A stretch of 64,000 nucleotides of DNA, taken from Streptomyces viridochromogenes (GTDB lineage: Bacteria > Actinomycetota > Actinomycetes > Streptomycetales > Streptomycetaceae). The notes below the pieces were generated by a model, which saw only the letters and a list, made by a program, of their open reading frames with translations, was not told where the DNA came from and ran no database searches. The stretch is taken from contig NZ_LGUR01000207.1 in the NCBI RefSeq assembly GCF_001270495.1, positions 124,001 to 188,000 on the forward strand, read 5' to 3'. A program made the translations under genes and the position numbers. This document shows, piece by piece, positions 39,708 to 48,971 of this stretch (the stretch's first letter is position 1; every line of letters starts with the position of its first letter).

Positions 39708-39819
39708 GTTCGTAGCCCTCTCGTCGCGCCGCGTTCTGCGGCCGGGCGAGTGTGCCTTCGGGGCTGGCCGCGGTGACGAGATGACCTTCTCGTGCTTCTC
39801 CTCACCTCGGAGCCACTCG

Positions 39820-40998
39820 ATGCCTCTCCCGCTGTACCTGCTTGCCGTGGCCGTCTTCGCCATGGGCACCTCGGAATTCATGCTCGCCGGCCTCCTGCCG
39901 GACATCGCCTCGGATCTCGACGTCACAGTCGGGACAGCAGGCACGCTCACCTCGGCCTTCGCGGTCGGCATGGTCGTCGGCGCTCCCCTTGTGGCCGCGC
40001 TTGCCCGCAACTGGCCCAGGCGCTCCAGCCTTCTCGGGTTCATCCTCACTTTCGCGGCAGCTCACGCCGTGGGCGCCATCACCACCAGCTTTCCGGTCCT
40101 GTTCGCCACCCGGGTCGTCGCCGCGCTCGCGAACGCGGGGTTCCTCGCCGTCGCTCTCACGGCTGCCGCCACGCTGGTCTCACCCGACAAGAAGGGACGT
40201 GCGCTGGCCGTGCTGCTGTCAGGTACGACGGTGGCCACGATCGCCGGTGTCCCTGGCGGGTCGGTACTCGGCACGGTGCTCGGCTGGCGGGCCCCATTCT
40301 GGGCCGTCGCCGCTCTCTGCCTGCCTGCCGCTCTCGGCATCGCGAAGGCAATCCCGGCGGGACGTGTGAAGGAAGAGGCGACCGGCGGGCCGGCGTTGCA
40401 AGCGGAGCTCGCCCGGCTCACAAGGCCGCCATTGATTCTGGTGATGCTGCTCGGCGCGCTGGTGAACGCAGCCACGTTCGGCAGCTTCACCTTCCTCGCC
40501 CCCGTCGTGACCGACACCGCCGGGCTGGGCGAGTTGTGGATCTCTGTCGTCCTGGTGCTTTTCGGCGCCGGTTCCTTCGCCGGGGTCACCGTCGCCGGCC
40601 GGCTGTCCGACCAGCGTCCCGGTCTGGTCATCGCGGTCGGCGGCCCGCTGCTGCTCATCGGCTGGCCGGCCCTGGCGGTGCTGGCCGACGAGCCGGTCGC
40701 CCTGTTCGTCCTCGTGTTCGTGCAGGGTGCCCTGTCGTTCGCGCTGGGCAGCACCCTGATCACACGGGTCCTCTATGAGGCCGCGGAAGCCCCCACCATG
40801 GCCGGGTCGTATGCGACCGCGGCACTCAACGTCGGCGCCGCCATCGGCCCCCTCATCGCCGCAGCCACCCTCAGTACCGCGGCCGGGGACCTCGGGCCGC
40901 TGTGGGCGAGCGGACTCCTGGTTGCGATCACACTGCTCATCGCGTTCCCCTTCCGCACTGTGGTCGCGGCCGGCCGAAGCGCCGAGGTGCTCCAGTGA
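39820..40998 (+). CDS. cmx: Cmx/CmrA-family chloramphenicol efflux MFS transporter
   Basis: The 392-residue protein is a 12-helix major facilitator. The N-terminus MPLPLYLLAVAVFAMGTSEF and the later LAVLLSGTTVATIAGVPGGS and SFALGSTLITRVLYEAAEAP blocks are characteristic of the actinobacterial Cmx/CmrA/CmlR chloramphenicol exporters. ATG 39820 (GGAG 8 nt upstream) is chosen over 39781 because it matches the conserved family start. It should pump chloramphenicol out of the cell. Regulation by a translated leader upstream is likely. IS fragments on both sides suggest the locus may have been acquired or rearranged. Confidence 0.92.
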   Translation: MPLPLYLLAVAVFAMGTSEFMLAGLLPDIASDLDVTVGTAGTLTSAFAVGMVVGAPLVAALARNWPRRSSLLGFILTFAAAHAVGAITTSFPVLFATRVVAALANAGFLAVALTAAATLVSPDKKGRALAVLLSGTTVATIAGVPGGSVLGTVLGWRAPFWAVAALCLPAALGIAKAIPAGRVKEEATGGPALQAELARLTRPPLILVMLLGALVNAATFGSFTFLAPVVTDTAGLGELWISVVLVLFGAGSFAGVTVAGRLSDQRPGLVIAVGGPLLLIGWPALAVLADEPVALFVLVFVQGALSFALGSTLITRVLYEAAEAPTMAGSYATAALNVGAAIGPLIAAATLSTAAGDLGPLWASGLLVAITLLIAFPFRTVVAAGRSAEVLQ

Positions 40999-41007
40999 CA
41001 CATACGA

Positions 41008-41126
41008 ACGCCCCCTGAACATCGAGGGACACCGAAGGCTCATCGAAGGCTGCCGCAGCCGTCCGATCGCCCACGTGGCCGCCGAGGCCGACGTCTCCCG
41101 CGCCTGCCCGTCCAAGTGCTACGGAC
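41008..41126 (+). pseudogene. IS481-family transposase N-terminal fragment
   Basis: The frame PLNIEGHRRLIEGCRSRPIA, then HVAAEADVSRACPSK, matches the helix-turn-helix start of IS481-type transposases (usually NAPLTPEGRRRL ... AAEAAGVSRQTASKW). It breaks off after about 40 residues, and the rest of the gene is missing. Bases to 41216 hold nothing else recognisable. Confidence 0.6.
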
Positions 41127-41216
41127 CGCCCACTCCTGGGAGGGCCCGCCGCCGATCGCCAAGGCTGTTTCCAGGTCGGCAGCCGGCCCCAGGAGCTGGC
41201 CCGGACCGGCGGCCGG

Positions 41217-42347
41217 TCAGACCGTGGAGAGGTCGATCGCCCGGTCGACGTCCTGTGGCTGGAGCACCCGCAGGATGCCCTCCAGCAGGTAGTAGTCGGC
41301 GTACGGGAGGGAGATCTCGATCCCGTCCTCGGCCGGGCGGTTGCGGGTGCAGCGGGCCACCACCGCCTCCGCGCGGGTCGAGTTCCTCGTCAGGCATGTC
41401 TCCGAGAGTGCGGTGAGCAGCCGCAGCGCCACCTCTCGGTAGGCGTGCCTGCCGGTGGCCGCGGCGAGGTCGAGGAGGCCGCACGCCATGACCGCGCCGG
41501 CCGACGCGTCCTTGATGTCGTACGGCTGTTGCGGGGCGTGGTAGTCCCACACGGGCACGTGGTCCGGGGTCAGCGCTCCCACCGCGAAGTCCGCGAGTGC
41601 GCGTGCGGTGGCCAGGAACCGTGGGTCTCCGGTGCGTCGGTACATCGTGGTGAACCCGTACAGCCCCCACGCCTGTCCGCGCGACCAGCACGACGTGGGG
41701 CTGTAGCCCTGCACGGTGTTCGGGCCGATGGGCGCACCGGTGTCCGGGGCGAAGTCATAGACGTGCGGGGTCGATCCGTCCGGGCGTGGGAAGACCCGCC
41801 GGGTGGTCTTCGCATGCTCCACGGCGATGTCCAGGTATTTGCCCTCACCGGTCTGGGCGCTCGCGAACGCCAGCAGGTCGAGGTTCATCATCGTGTCGAT
41901 GATGACCCGGCCGGCGTTCTTCGGATCGTTCAGGGCGCCCCAGGCTCTGATGAAGTGCCCGCGCGGGTTGTACCGCTGGATCAGGGAGTCGGCCGCCCGG
42001 ACGGCGCCGGTCCGCCAGGTGTCGTCGCCCGTCAGCCGCCAGGCGGTGACCCAGGACGGGTAGAAGAGGAAGCCGAGGTCGTGCGTGCCGGTGTCGTACC
42101 GGCGAGGGGCCAGCTTCTCCGCCGAGGACTCCGCCCGGCTGCGGAAGGTGTCGTCCCCGCTGTAGAGCCAGGCCATCCACAGGGTTCCGGGCCAGAACCC
42201 GCCCACCCAGTCGCCGTTCTGCGAGTAGACCCACTTCTCGAACTTCGTGCCGACGGGGAAGGCGGTCACGGTCGGTGCGACGGCGTGCAGCTTCTCGACG
42301 GCGTAGTCGGCCGCCGTAGCCAGCACAGTACGCCGGGAAACACTCAT
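41217..42347 (-). CDS. GH88 unsaturated glucuronyl/galacturonyl hydrolase
   Basis: The 376-residue (alpha/alpha)6-barrel enzyme carries GH88 motifs: WVYSQNGDWVGGFWPGTLWMAWLYSGD near residues 35-62, HDLGFLFYPSWVTAWRLTGD with the catalytic Asp near residues 85-105, RVIIDTMMNLDLLAFAS near 140-156 with the second Asp, SCWSRGQAWGLYGFTTMYRRTGD, and a C-terminal ISLPYADYYLLEGILRVL. GH88 enzymes remove unsaturated uronic acids left by lyases acting on pectin, ulvan or glycosaminoglycans. ATG 42347 has GGAGGG upstream. The N-terminus lacks a signal peptide, so it probably acts in the cytoplasm. It follows the broken GH97 gene on the same strand. Confidence 0.9.
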   Translation of the reverse strand: MSVSRRTVLATAADYAVEKLHAVAPTVTAFPVGTKFEKWVYSQNGDWVGGFWPGTLWMAWLYSGDDTFRSRAESSAEKLAPRRYDTGTHDLGFLFYPSWVTAWRLTGDDTWRTGAVRAADSLIQRYNPRGHFIRAWGALNDPKNAGRVIIDTMMNLDLLAFASAQTGEGKYLDIAVEHAKTTRRVFPRPDGSTPHVYDFAPDTGAPIGPNTVQGYSPTSCWSRGQAWGLYGFTTMYRRTGDPRFLATARALADFAVGALTPDHVPVWDYHAPQQPYDIKDASAGAVMACGLLDLAAATGRHAYREVALRLLTALSETCLTRNSTRAEAVVARCTRNRPAEDGIEISLPYADYYLLEGILRVLQPQDVDRAIDLSTV

Positions 42348-42432
42348 GCTGATCCCTCCAACTGGTGGTCGGGAGAACGGAGTTGCCCGAGCGTCGCACG
42401 GTCGGCTCAGTGCTGTACACCCACGTGAGCAA

Positions 42433-42456
42433 TGTTCATCAGTGTGAACATGTTCA
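42433..42456. promoter_or_regulatory. Triple TGTTCA half-site upstream of GH88
   Basis: TGTTCA (42433-42438), TGAACA (42445-42450) and TGTTCA (42451-42456) form a 6-6-6 inverted repeat overlapping a perfect 12-bp palindrome TGAACATGTTCA. It sits about 85-110 bp upstream of the GH88 start and is AT-rich, so it is a good operator candidate. Confidence 0.5.
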
Positions 42457-43855
42457 GCGGTAACAGCTGTCGACACCAGGGCGCCACGGACAGGCGATCC
42501 CCGCGAAGCCGCCGTTGGCGACGACGTCCACGCCGAGCGTGTCGCCGCCGCGCAGCACCTGCCGGTTCCTGACGAGCCCTTCGGCGCCGTCCTGAACCGT
42601 CTCGACCAGCCAGCGCCCCGGGCCGAGGGTCAGCGGCACCCCGGCCGTGCGGGCGGCGCCGGCGTACACCCCGCCCAGGAACCAGCGGTCACCGCTGCGA
42701 CGGGCGAGCACGGCTTCCTGGCCCGGTCGGCCGGCGAGCAGCCGGGTGTCGTCCCAGGCCGCGGGGACCTGGTCGAAGTAGGCCCGGGCGAGCGGCCGTT
42801 CGTCGTACGACTCGGGCGTGCCCGCGAACATCTGGAGGCCCGACTCGTAGGCGACGGTGAGCCCGACCTCGGCCGCGTCGGAATTGGGGCGCAGACCGAC
42901 GCGCTGGAAGGCACCGGGAGTGAAGTCCATGGAGCCGATGACGTTGCGGGTGAAGGGGAGGGTGGTGAGGTGGGCGGCCGTGTTGGTCCGCTTCTCCTCT
43001 CCCGCGACCCCCTCCAGGGTCATGACCTGCGGCCAGGTGCGCTGGAGGCCCTTGGGGATCGTGGAGCCGTGGAAGTTGACCATGAGGTGGTGGGCGGCGG
43101 TCTCCGCGAGGATGGTGTCGTACCACTGGAGCATGGGCTGCGCCTCGGAGTCCATGAAGTCGATCTTGACGCCCTTGACGCCCCAGCGTTCCAGGGTGGG
43201 CAGCCACCGGGCGCGCTCCTCGGGGGTGTCGAGGTCGCGCTGGTGGATCCAGACGATGATGCCGACGCCCTTGGCGCGCGCGTAGTCGACGAGTTCCGGC
43301 ATCCAGCTGTTGGTCTGCCAGTCCGGGTCGGTGGTGTCCCATGCGTCGGCCTTGAAGTACCAGCCCGCGTCGACGGCCTCGTAGGGCCAGTCGCGTTCGG
43401 CGGCGTAGTCGACGTACGCCTTCTGCGCCGCGAGGCTCTGGCCTGCCTCCTTGCCGCCCGCGAGCCAGGTCCACAGGACGGTGCCGGGCCGGATCCAGGA
43501 GGGGTCGGCGACCCGGGAGGCGGGGGCGAGGTCGTCGGTGAAGGTCGACCGGGTGACGGTGGCGAGGTCGCCGGTGACCATGGCCCGCCAGGGAGTGGCC
43601 AGGGGGCCGTCGGTGCCATCGGTGCGGACCCGGTCGTCGGCGAGCTTGACGCGGTAGGTGCCGGTGCCCTGGTCGTGGGCGAGCCGGGCGCCGGAGTAGG
43701 CGCCGGTGAGGTCGGACTCGGCGAGCAGGGTGTAGCCGCCGTCGGTCGCGAACAGGGCCTGGTCCGAGTACTCGCCGGTCGGGGCCGCGGCAGCGGTGTA
43801 CGGCCACGAGGCCGGCGCAGAGTCCGGTGACCGTGGTTCTGATCGGAACGGCCAT
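42454..43855 (-). pseudogene. GH97-type glycoside hydrolase, N-terminal domain deleted
   Basis: The catalytic and C-terminal parts of a GH97 protein are intact (YTLLAESDLTGAYSGARL; RPGTVLWTWLAGG; GVKGVKIDFMDSEAQPMLQWY; LMVNFHGSTIPKGLQRTWPQ; NVIGSMDFTPGAF; VANGGFAGIACPW). Family members are about 650 residues with a large N-terminal beta-sandwich; here that is missing. A signal-peptide start (MAVPIRTTVTGLCAGLVAV) with a GAGGGA ribosome binding site lies at 43855 but in a different frame from the rest, joined near base 43800. The deletion therefore removed about 200 codons and shifted the frame. The enzyme cannot be made as a secreted, full protein. Confidence 0.8.
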
Positions 43856-44038
43856 GAGATCCCTCGCTGTTGATGAGGCGGGGTGGCAGACATCGGCAGA
43901 CATCGGGTGTATTGGTGAACTTAGCAGGGCACTACACCTGTCAATGGCCTCATCGCCATCAGAAGTCACCAACTCATCCGATGTATTGCGGGGACGGGGA
44001 GACCGGGCGTAGGGCCTCAGGACCCAGAACCCAGGGCC

Positions 44039-45058
44039 TCAGCCGTGAAGCCACGGCGCGAGCATCCCGCCCCGCTTCAGCGAACCGAGAACCATGGACA
44101 CATCCACCGAGACCGCCTCACGCAACCACGAGGAGCGCGTGACGAACTCATGGAGAGCCGCCTCGTGCGGGAAGGCGGTCAGGACCAGCAGTTGGCGTTC
44201 GCCGGTGACGAAACTGACGTACCGGACGTGCGGGGACTCGGCGAGCGCCGCCGTCACCGCGTCGACCTCGGCCGGGACGGCACGCACCCACAGCACGGCC
44301 TCCACCGGCAGTCCGAGCAGCAGCGGCTCGATGACGGCACGGACCCGGACCCGGCCCTCCCGGCGCAGGACGCCCAGCCGGCGTCGGGCAGTGGCCTCGG
44401 AAACCCCGGACACCCGGGCCAGTTCGTCGTAGGTGCACCGCCCGTCCTCGGCCAGCGCGTTCACCAACAGCCGGTCGGCACGGGAGAGTTCACCGACGCC
44501 GTCGAACGGGGGCAACAGGTCGGCCGGCGCGGGCGGGGTGGTCGCGGCGGGCGCGGGGGGCGCGGGGGTCCCGTCGGCGAGCGCGGCGATCTCCGTCTCG
44601 GTGAGCAGGCCCGCGTGCCATTCGCGGATCGTCCGCACATGCCGCAGCACCGGAAGCGTCAGCGTCCGTACGACGCCCGGCAGGCCCGGGAGTTCGTCCA
44701 TGACCAGTCCCGCGAGCCGGTCGCGGGGACACTGCACTTCCGCGACACAGTCCCAGGTCCCGGTCAGGACATGGGCGAAGACGCAGTCGGGGCGGCGCGC
44801 CAGCGCGGTCGCGACGACGCGTGCCCGGCCGGGTGCGCAGCGCACCCCGACCACCGTGCTGCGACCGCGCACCGCCATGGCGCCGATCCGTACGAGCCCG
44901 GAGTCCAGCAGCCGGGTGCCCCGGCGCACCACCGTGCGTTCCGGTTCACCGAGAGCCGTCGCGATGCGGTGCCACGAGGCGCGGCCGTCGATCTGTAGCG
45001 CGCTGATGATGCGCCGGTCCAGTGAATCGGCCACGGCGGCGGCGAGCGGTGCGTCCAT
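44039..45058 (-). CDS. Double-domain Lrp/AsnC-family regulator
   Basis: The 339-residue protein contains two AsnC units. Each has a helix-turn-helix (LDRRIISALQIDGRASWHRIATALG at about 12-36; LSRADRLLVNALAEDGRCTYDELARVSG at about 185-212) followed by an effector-binding RAM-like segment. Tandem AsnC proteins of this length are common in actinobacteria. It is divergent from a transporter-amidase-FAD oxidoreductase operon, so it probably responds to an amino acid or amide and controls that operon. ATG 45058 was chosen; the ribosome binding site is weak. Confidence 0.88.
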   Translation of the reverse strand: MDAPLAAAVADSLDRRIISALQIDGRASWHRIATALGEPERTVVRRGTRLLDSGLVRIGAMAVRGRSTVVGVRCAPGRARVVATALARRPDCVFAHVLTGTWDCVAEVQCPRDRLAGLVMDELPGLPGVVRTLTLPVLRHVRTIREWHAGLLTETEIAALADGTPAPPAPAATTPPAPADLLPPFDGVGELSRADRLLVNALAEDGRCTYDELARVSGVSEATARRRLGVLRREGRVRVRAVIEPLLLGLPVEAVLWVRAVPAEVDAVTAALAESPHVRYVSFVTGERQLLVLTAFPHEAALHEFVTRSSWLREAVSVDVSMVLGSLKRGGMLAPWLHG

Positions 45059-45185
45059 CGGCCTGAGCGTATGGCCGATTCCGTCGATTTCACAGGGAAT
45101 CTTGTTCCCTTCCGTCAGCCTGCCCGACTCTTCCGGGAAGCCGGACCGCACTCCCGTGACTCCCCCGCATCCGGAGGTGGCCAAC

Positions 45186-46127
45186 GTGACCGCGACGCCT
45201 GGAAGTCCCCCGCACCCGCACACCGCCGCACCGTCCCCCGCGTCCTCACACGCCCCGACCACCGGGCTCGTGTACGTGGGCCGGTACACGCTGTTCGAGC
45301 GGGTGATGAGCGGGTTCATGCTGGCCAAGTTCGTCGGCATGGTGGTGCTGGCGGTGGTCACGCTCGTCACCATGGACGACCCGTCCGCTGTGGTGTCCTC
45401 GCTGAGGCCACGGCTGCCGGAGGGCGACGTGCTCACCGTGCTGGCGCTGGTCGGCGGGGTGGGCGGCACGGCCGGGGTGGCCTCCTACAGCTACTGGGTG
45501 CGGGAGAAGGGCTGGCGGGACCGGAGCTGGCTGCCCGTCCTGCGGGCGGACTCGGCGGTGAGTTACGCGGTCACGTTCCTGTTCGTGGTGTGCACCTCGA
45601 TCGTGGGCACCGGCCTGCTGTACGGCAGCGGCCGGACGATCACCGGCAACGACGGGTTGGCCGCGCTGGCCGAACCGCTCGGCGCGGACCTCGGGTCGGT
45701 GGCCCGAGGGCTGTTTCTGGGCACCTTCTTCCTCGTGACCCTGAGCGCACTGGTCGGCGGTTTCAACGCCCTGTGCTACCTGTTGTCCGACTCCCTGCGC
45801 ACCCTGCGCGGGGTCCCGGACGCCGAGGCCGAGCGGCACATGGGCCAACGCAGCCGCCCGTTCCGCCTGTTCGTGCTCTACTGCGCGGTCACGTCCGTGG
45901 CCGTGACCTTCATGGGACGGCCGGTCCCCCTGGTGCTCGCCTACGCCGCCGTGGGCTCCCTGGTCCTGCCGCTGCTGTCCGGGGCGCTGCTGGTACTCCT
46001 CAACCGGCGCGACCTGACGCGGCCGTACCGCAACAAGACCGTCTCGAACGTGCTGCTGTCGAGCTCCTTCGTCCTGTTCGGAGTGCTCGCCGTCGTCCAG
46101 CTCAAGGAAACCCTGGGAGGACTGTGA
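45186..46127 (+). pseudogene. Nramp-like transporter lacking its N-terminal half (in-frame deletion)
   Basis: GTG 45186 has a strong CCGGAGGTGG site, and the first 26 residues are the disordered start expected for the family. The sequence then jumps to VYVGRYTLFERVMSGFMLAKFVG, which in Nramp-like proteins lies after about five membrane helices. The remaining part (GGVGGTAGVASYSYWVREKGWRDRSWLPVLR and about six helices) matches the C-terminal half. The protein is 313 residues where about 480-500 are expected, and the conserved metal-binding DPGN-type helix is gone. Transport is unlikely. The stop overlaps the amidase GTG. A re-purposed short membrane protein is the alternative. Confidence 0.65.
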
Positions 46128-47581
46128 ACCCCGCCGACCTGTGCTTCAGCACGGCCACCGCCCTCGCGGCGGCCCTGCGGCGCCGTGAGGTGTCCGCGCG
46201 TGAGGTCGTCACCGCCCATCTCGACCGGATCGACGAGGTCAATCCGTCGGTGAACGCGATCGTCACCCTCGTCGCCGACCGGGCCCTGGAGCAGGCGGCC
46301 GAGGCGGACGACCGGCTCGTCTCGGGAGCCGAGGTCGGGCCGCTGCACGGCCTGCCCGTCGCGCACAAGGACCTCCACGACACCGCCGGCATCCGTACGA
46401 CGTACGGTTCACCGGTCTTCGCCGACCACGTCCCCGCCCGGGACCACCTGGTCGTGGAACGCCTCAAGCAGGCCGGGGCCGTCACGCTCGGCAAGACCAA
46501 CGTGCCCGAACTCGGCATGGGTTCGCACACCGTCAACCCGGTCTTCGGCGCGACCCGCAACCCTTACGATCTCTCACGCAGCGCGGGCGGCAGCAGCGGC
46601 GGCGCGGGGGCCGCCCTCGCCTGCGGCATGCAGCCGCTCGCCGACGGCAGCGACACCGGCGGCTCGCTGCGCAACCCGGCGTCCTTCAACAACGTGGTCG
46701 GACTGCGCCCCTCCCCCGGCCGGGTCCCGTCGTGGCCCGACCGGGCGCCGTGGGGTCAGCTGTCGGTGAAGGGACCGATGGCTCGGACCGTGCAGGACGT
46801 CGCGCTGCTGCTGTCCGTGCTGGCCGGACCGGATCCGCGCAGCCCGCTGGCCCTGGAGACGCCGGGCTCGGTGTTCGCCGGGCGGCTCGACGGCGATGTC
46901 CGCGGATGGCGGGTCGCCTGGTCGCCCGACCTCGGCGGGAGCGTGCCCGTCGACCCGGAGGTCCGGGACGTGGTGCGCGACGCGGTGGAGGTGTTCGGCG
47001 CCCTGGGCTGCGAGGTCGAGGAGGCATGCCCCGACCTGTCCGGCGCCGACGAGGCGTTCCTGGTGCAGCGGGCCTGGCAGATGGAGCTCGGCTACGGACC
47101 CCTGCTGGACGAGCACCGGCACCGCATGGCGCCGGACGTCGTGTGGAACATCGAGGAGGGCCGCAAGCTCACCGGCCCGGACCTGGGCCGCGCCCAGCTC
47201 CTCCAGGCGGCCGTCTTCCACCGGGTGCGCGACTTCTTCACGGCGTACGACGTCCTGCTGCTGCCGGTCAGTCAGGTCGCCCCGTTCGACGTCCGGCTCC
47301 CGTACCCGGCGTCGGTGGACGGCACCGCGATGGAGACGTATCTGGACTGGATGCGCTCGGCCTACCTGATCACGATGACCGGCTGCCCGGCGCTGTCGGT
47401 CCCGGCCGGTTTCACACCTGCCGGGCTGCCGGTCGGGCTCCAGGTGGTGGGCCCGCACCGGGGGGACGCGGCCGTGCTGAGGGCGGGGTACGCGTTCGAG
47501 CAGGCGACGCGCGTCGGGGAACGGCGACCGGCGGTCGCGGCGGTCGAAGGCTCCGGTGCGGTGGAAGGCGGCCGGTCATGA
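46124..47581 (+). CDS. Amidase-signature enzyme
   Basis: The 485-residue protein is a complete amidase-signature hydrolase. The Ser-cisSer-Lys triad is visible: Lys in PVAHKDLHDTAG (about residue 85), cis-Ser in RSAGGSSGGAGAALA (about 157-161) and the nucleophilic Ser in GSDTGGSLRNPA (about 184). It hydrolyses amide bonds such as those of peptides, aryl amides or carbamates. The GTG start overlaps the upstream stop (GTGA) and its own stop overlaps the next gene (ATGA), so the operon is translationally coupled. With an FAD amino-acid-type oxidase next, an amino-acid amide or hydantoin-like substrate is plausible. Confidence 0.92.
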   Translation: MNPADLCFSTATALAAALRRREVSAREVVTAHLDRIDEVNPSVNAIVTLVADRALEQAAEADDRLVSGAEVGPLHGLPVAHKDLHDTAGIRTTYGSPVFADHVPARDHLVVERLKQAGAVTLGKTNVPELGMGSHTVNPVFGATRNPYDLSRSAGGSSGGAGAALACGMQPLADGSDTGGSLRNPASFNNVVGLRPSPGRVPSWPDRAPWGQLSVKGPMARTVQDVALLLSVLAGPDPRSPLALETPGSVFAGRLDGDVRGWRVAWSPDLGGSVPVDPEVRDVVRDAVEVFGALGCEVEEACPDLSGADEAFLVQRAWQMELGYGPLLDEHRHRMAPDVVWNIEEGRKLTGPDLGRAQLLQAAVFHRVRDFFTAYDVLLLPVSQVAPFDVRLPYPASVDGTAMETYLDWMRSAYLITMTGCPALSVPAGFTPAGLPVGLQVVGPHRGDAAVLRAGYAFEQATRVGERRPAVAAVEGSGAVEGGRS

Positions 47582-48819
47582 GCCCGCGCAGTGTCGTCGT
47601 GGTGGGTGCCGGCATGGCGGGGCTGGCGACGGCCTGGTTCCTCCAGGAGGCCGGCGTCGAGGTCACCGTGGTCGACCGCCGGGGCGTGGCGGCCGGCGCG
47701 TCATGGGGCAACGCGGGCTGGCTGGCCCCGGCCCTGACCGTGCCCCTGCCCGAACCGGCCGCCCTGAAGCTGGGGTTGCGGCGACTCCTCTCCCCCACGT
47801 CCCCGCTCTACATCCCACCGCGCCCCGACCCGCGGCTGGCACGCTTCCTGCTGGCGTTCACCCGGAACTGCACCCACCGTCGCTGGACGGCGTCCATGGC
47901 CGCGCTCGCCGCCCTGAACCGCGGCGCGCTCACGGCCTACGACGACCTGGCACGGGGCGGGGTCACCGAGCCGACCCGCACCGGCGAGACGTGTCTGCTC
48001 GCCTTCACCTCCGAGGCCGGCCGGGCCCCGCTCGTGGCGGAGCTGGACGCGGTGCGCGCGGCGGGCCAGGAGGTCGACTACGACCTGCTCGACGGCGGCG
48101 AGGCACGCGAGCTGGAGCCGTCGCTCTCGGCGCGCGTCGACGCGGCCGTACGACTGCATGGCCAGCGTCATCTGAACCCGGGGGCGTATGTCGCGGCGCT
48201 GGCCGACGCGGTCCGCGACCGGGGCGGAAAGATCGTCACCCATCTGGAGGTCGCCCGGGTCCGGGACGTGGGCGCCGGGGTCGCCGCGCTCGCCTCCGAC
48301 GGTACGGCGGTGCGGGCCGACGCCGCCGTGCTCGCCTCCGGAGCCTGGCTCGGCCGGCTGGCCGCGCCCTTCGGTGTGCGCACACCGGTGCAGTCCGGCC
48401 GCGGCTACAGCTTCACCGTGTCCCCGGAGGGGCTGCCCACCCGGCCCACGTACTTCGCCGAGCAGCGTGTGGTCTGCACGCCGCTCGGGGACCGGGTGCG
48501 GGTCGCGGGGATGATGGAGTTCACGGCGCCCGACCGTCCCGCGGACCCTCGCCGCGTCAACGCCATCGTCAACGCGGCCCGAAGCATGGTCCCTTCGGCC
48601 GACCTCACCCACCGCACCGACGAGTGGGCCGGCCCCCGCCCGTGCACGGCCGACGGTCTGCCCCTGGTCGGCCCGACCCGCTCGCCTCGGGTCCATGTCT
48701 GCGGCGGGCACGGGATGTGGGGCATCGCGCTGGGGCCGCTCAGCGGCAAGTTGCTGGCGGAGTCGATCGTCACGGGCCGCGGGGCGCCCGAGCTGGCCGC
48801 GCTGCATCCGCTGAGATGA
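47578..48819 (+). CDS. FAD-dependent D-amino-acid dehydrogenase-type oxidoreductase
   Basis: The 413-residue flavoprotein of the DAO/DadA family has the dinucleotide-binding motif VVVVGAGMAGLATAWFLQEAG (residues about 5-25), AAGASWGNAGWLAPA near residues 40-54, RPCTADGLPLVGPTRSPRV and a C-terminal GGHGMWGIALGPLSGKLLAE, the FAD-contact block. It would oxidise an amine or D-amino acid to the imino acid, passing electrons to the chain. It is the last gene of the AsnC-linked operon, starting inside the amidase stop codon. Confidence 0.92.
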   Translation: MSPRSVVVVGAGMAGLATAWFLQEAGVEVTVVDRRGVAAGASWGNAGWLAPALTVPLPEPAALKLGLRRLLSPTSPLYIPPRPDPRLARFLLAFTRNCTHRRWTASMAALAALNRGALTAYDDLARGGVTEPTRTGETCLLAFTSEAGRAPLVAELDAVRAAGQEVDYDLLDGGEARELEPSLSARVDAAVRLHGQRHLNPGAYVAALADAVRDRGGKIVTHLEVARVRDVGAGVAALASDGTAVRADAAVLASGAWLGRLAAPFGVRTPVQSGRGYSFTVSPEGLPTRPTYFAEQRVVCTPLGDRVRVAGMMEFTAPDRPADPRRVNAIVNAARSMVPSADLTHRTDEWAGPRPCTADGLPLVGPTRSPRVHVCGGHGMWGIALGPLSGKLLAESIVTGRGAPELAALHPLR

Positions 48820-48854
48820 GGCGCGGGACGCTGAGGTGAGGGGGCGCGGGCGTC

Positions 48855-48971
48855 CTGTCGGATTGTCTCGAGCTGGCCCCTGGCCTGTTCGATCGCGAGA
48901 CGCCCTGCGGCGAGGTGTGGAGCTGGCTCTACACAGGCATCATCACCGAGCTGGGGGTGGACGGCTTCTAG
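48855..48971 (+). pseudogene. 3' remnant of an unrecognised gene
   Basis: An open, coding-like frame reads LSDCLELAPGLFDRETPCGE, then VWSWLYTGIITELGVDGF and TAG at 48969-48971, with no start codon upstream in frame. It looks like a C-terminal scrap. I do not recognise the family. Confidence 0.3.

Noticed and set aside
42296..42347. Possible in-frame deletion of a signal peptide in GH88 (MSVSRRTVLATAADYAV)
   Set aside because: Cytoplasmic GH88 enzymes naturally start near the first helix, so the sequence is compatible with an intact gene.
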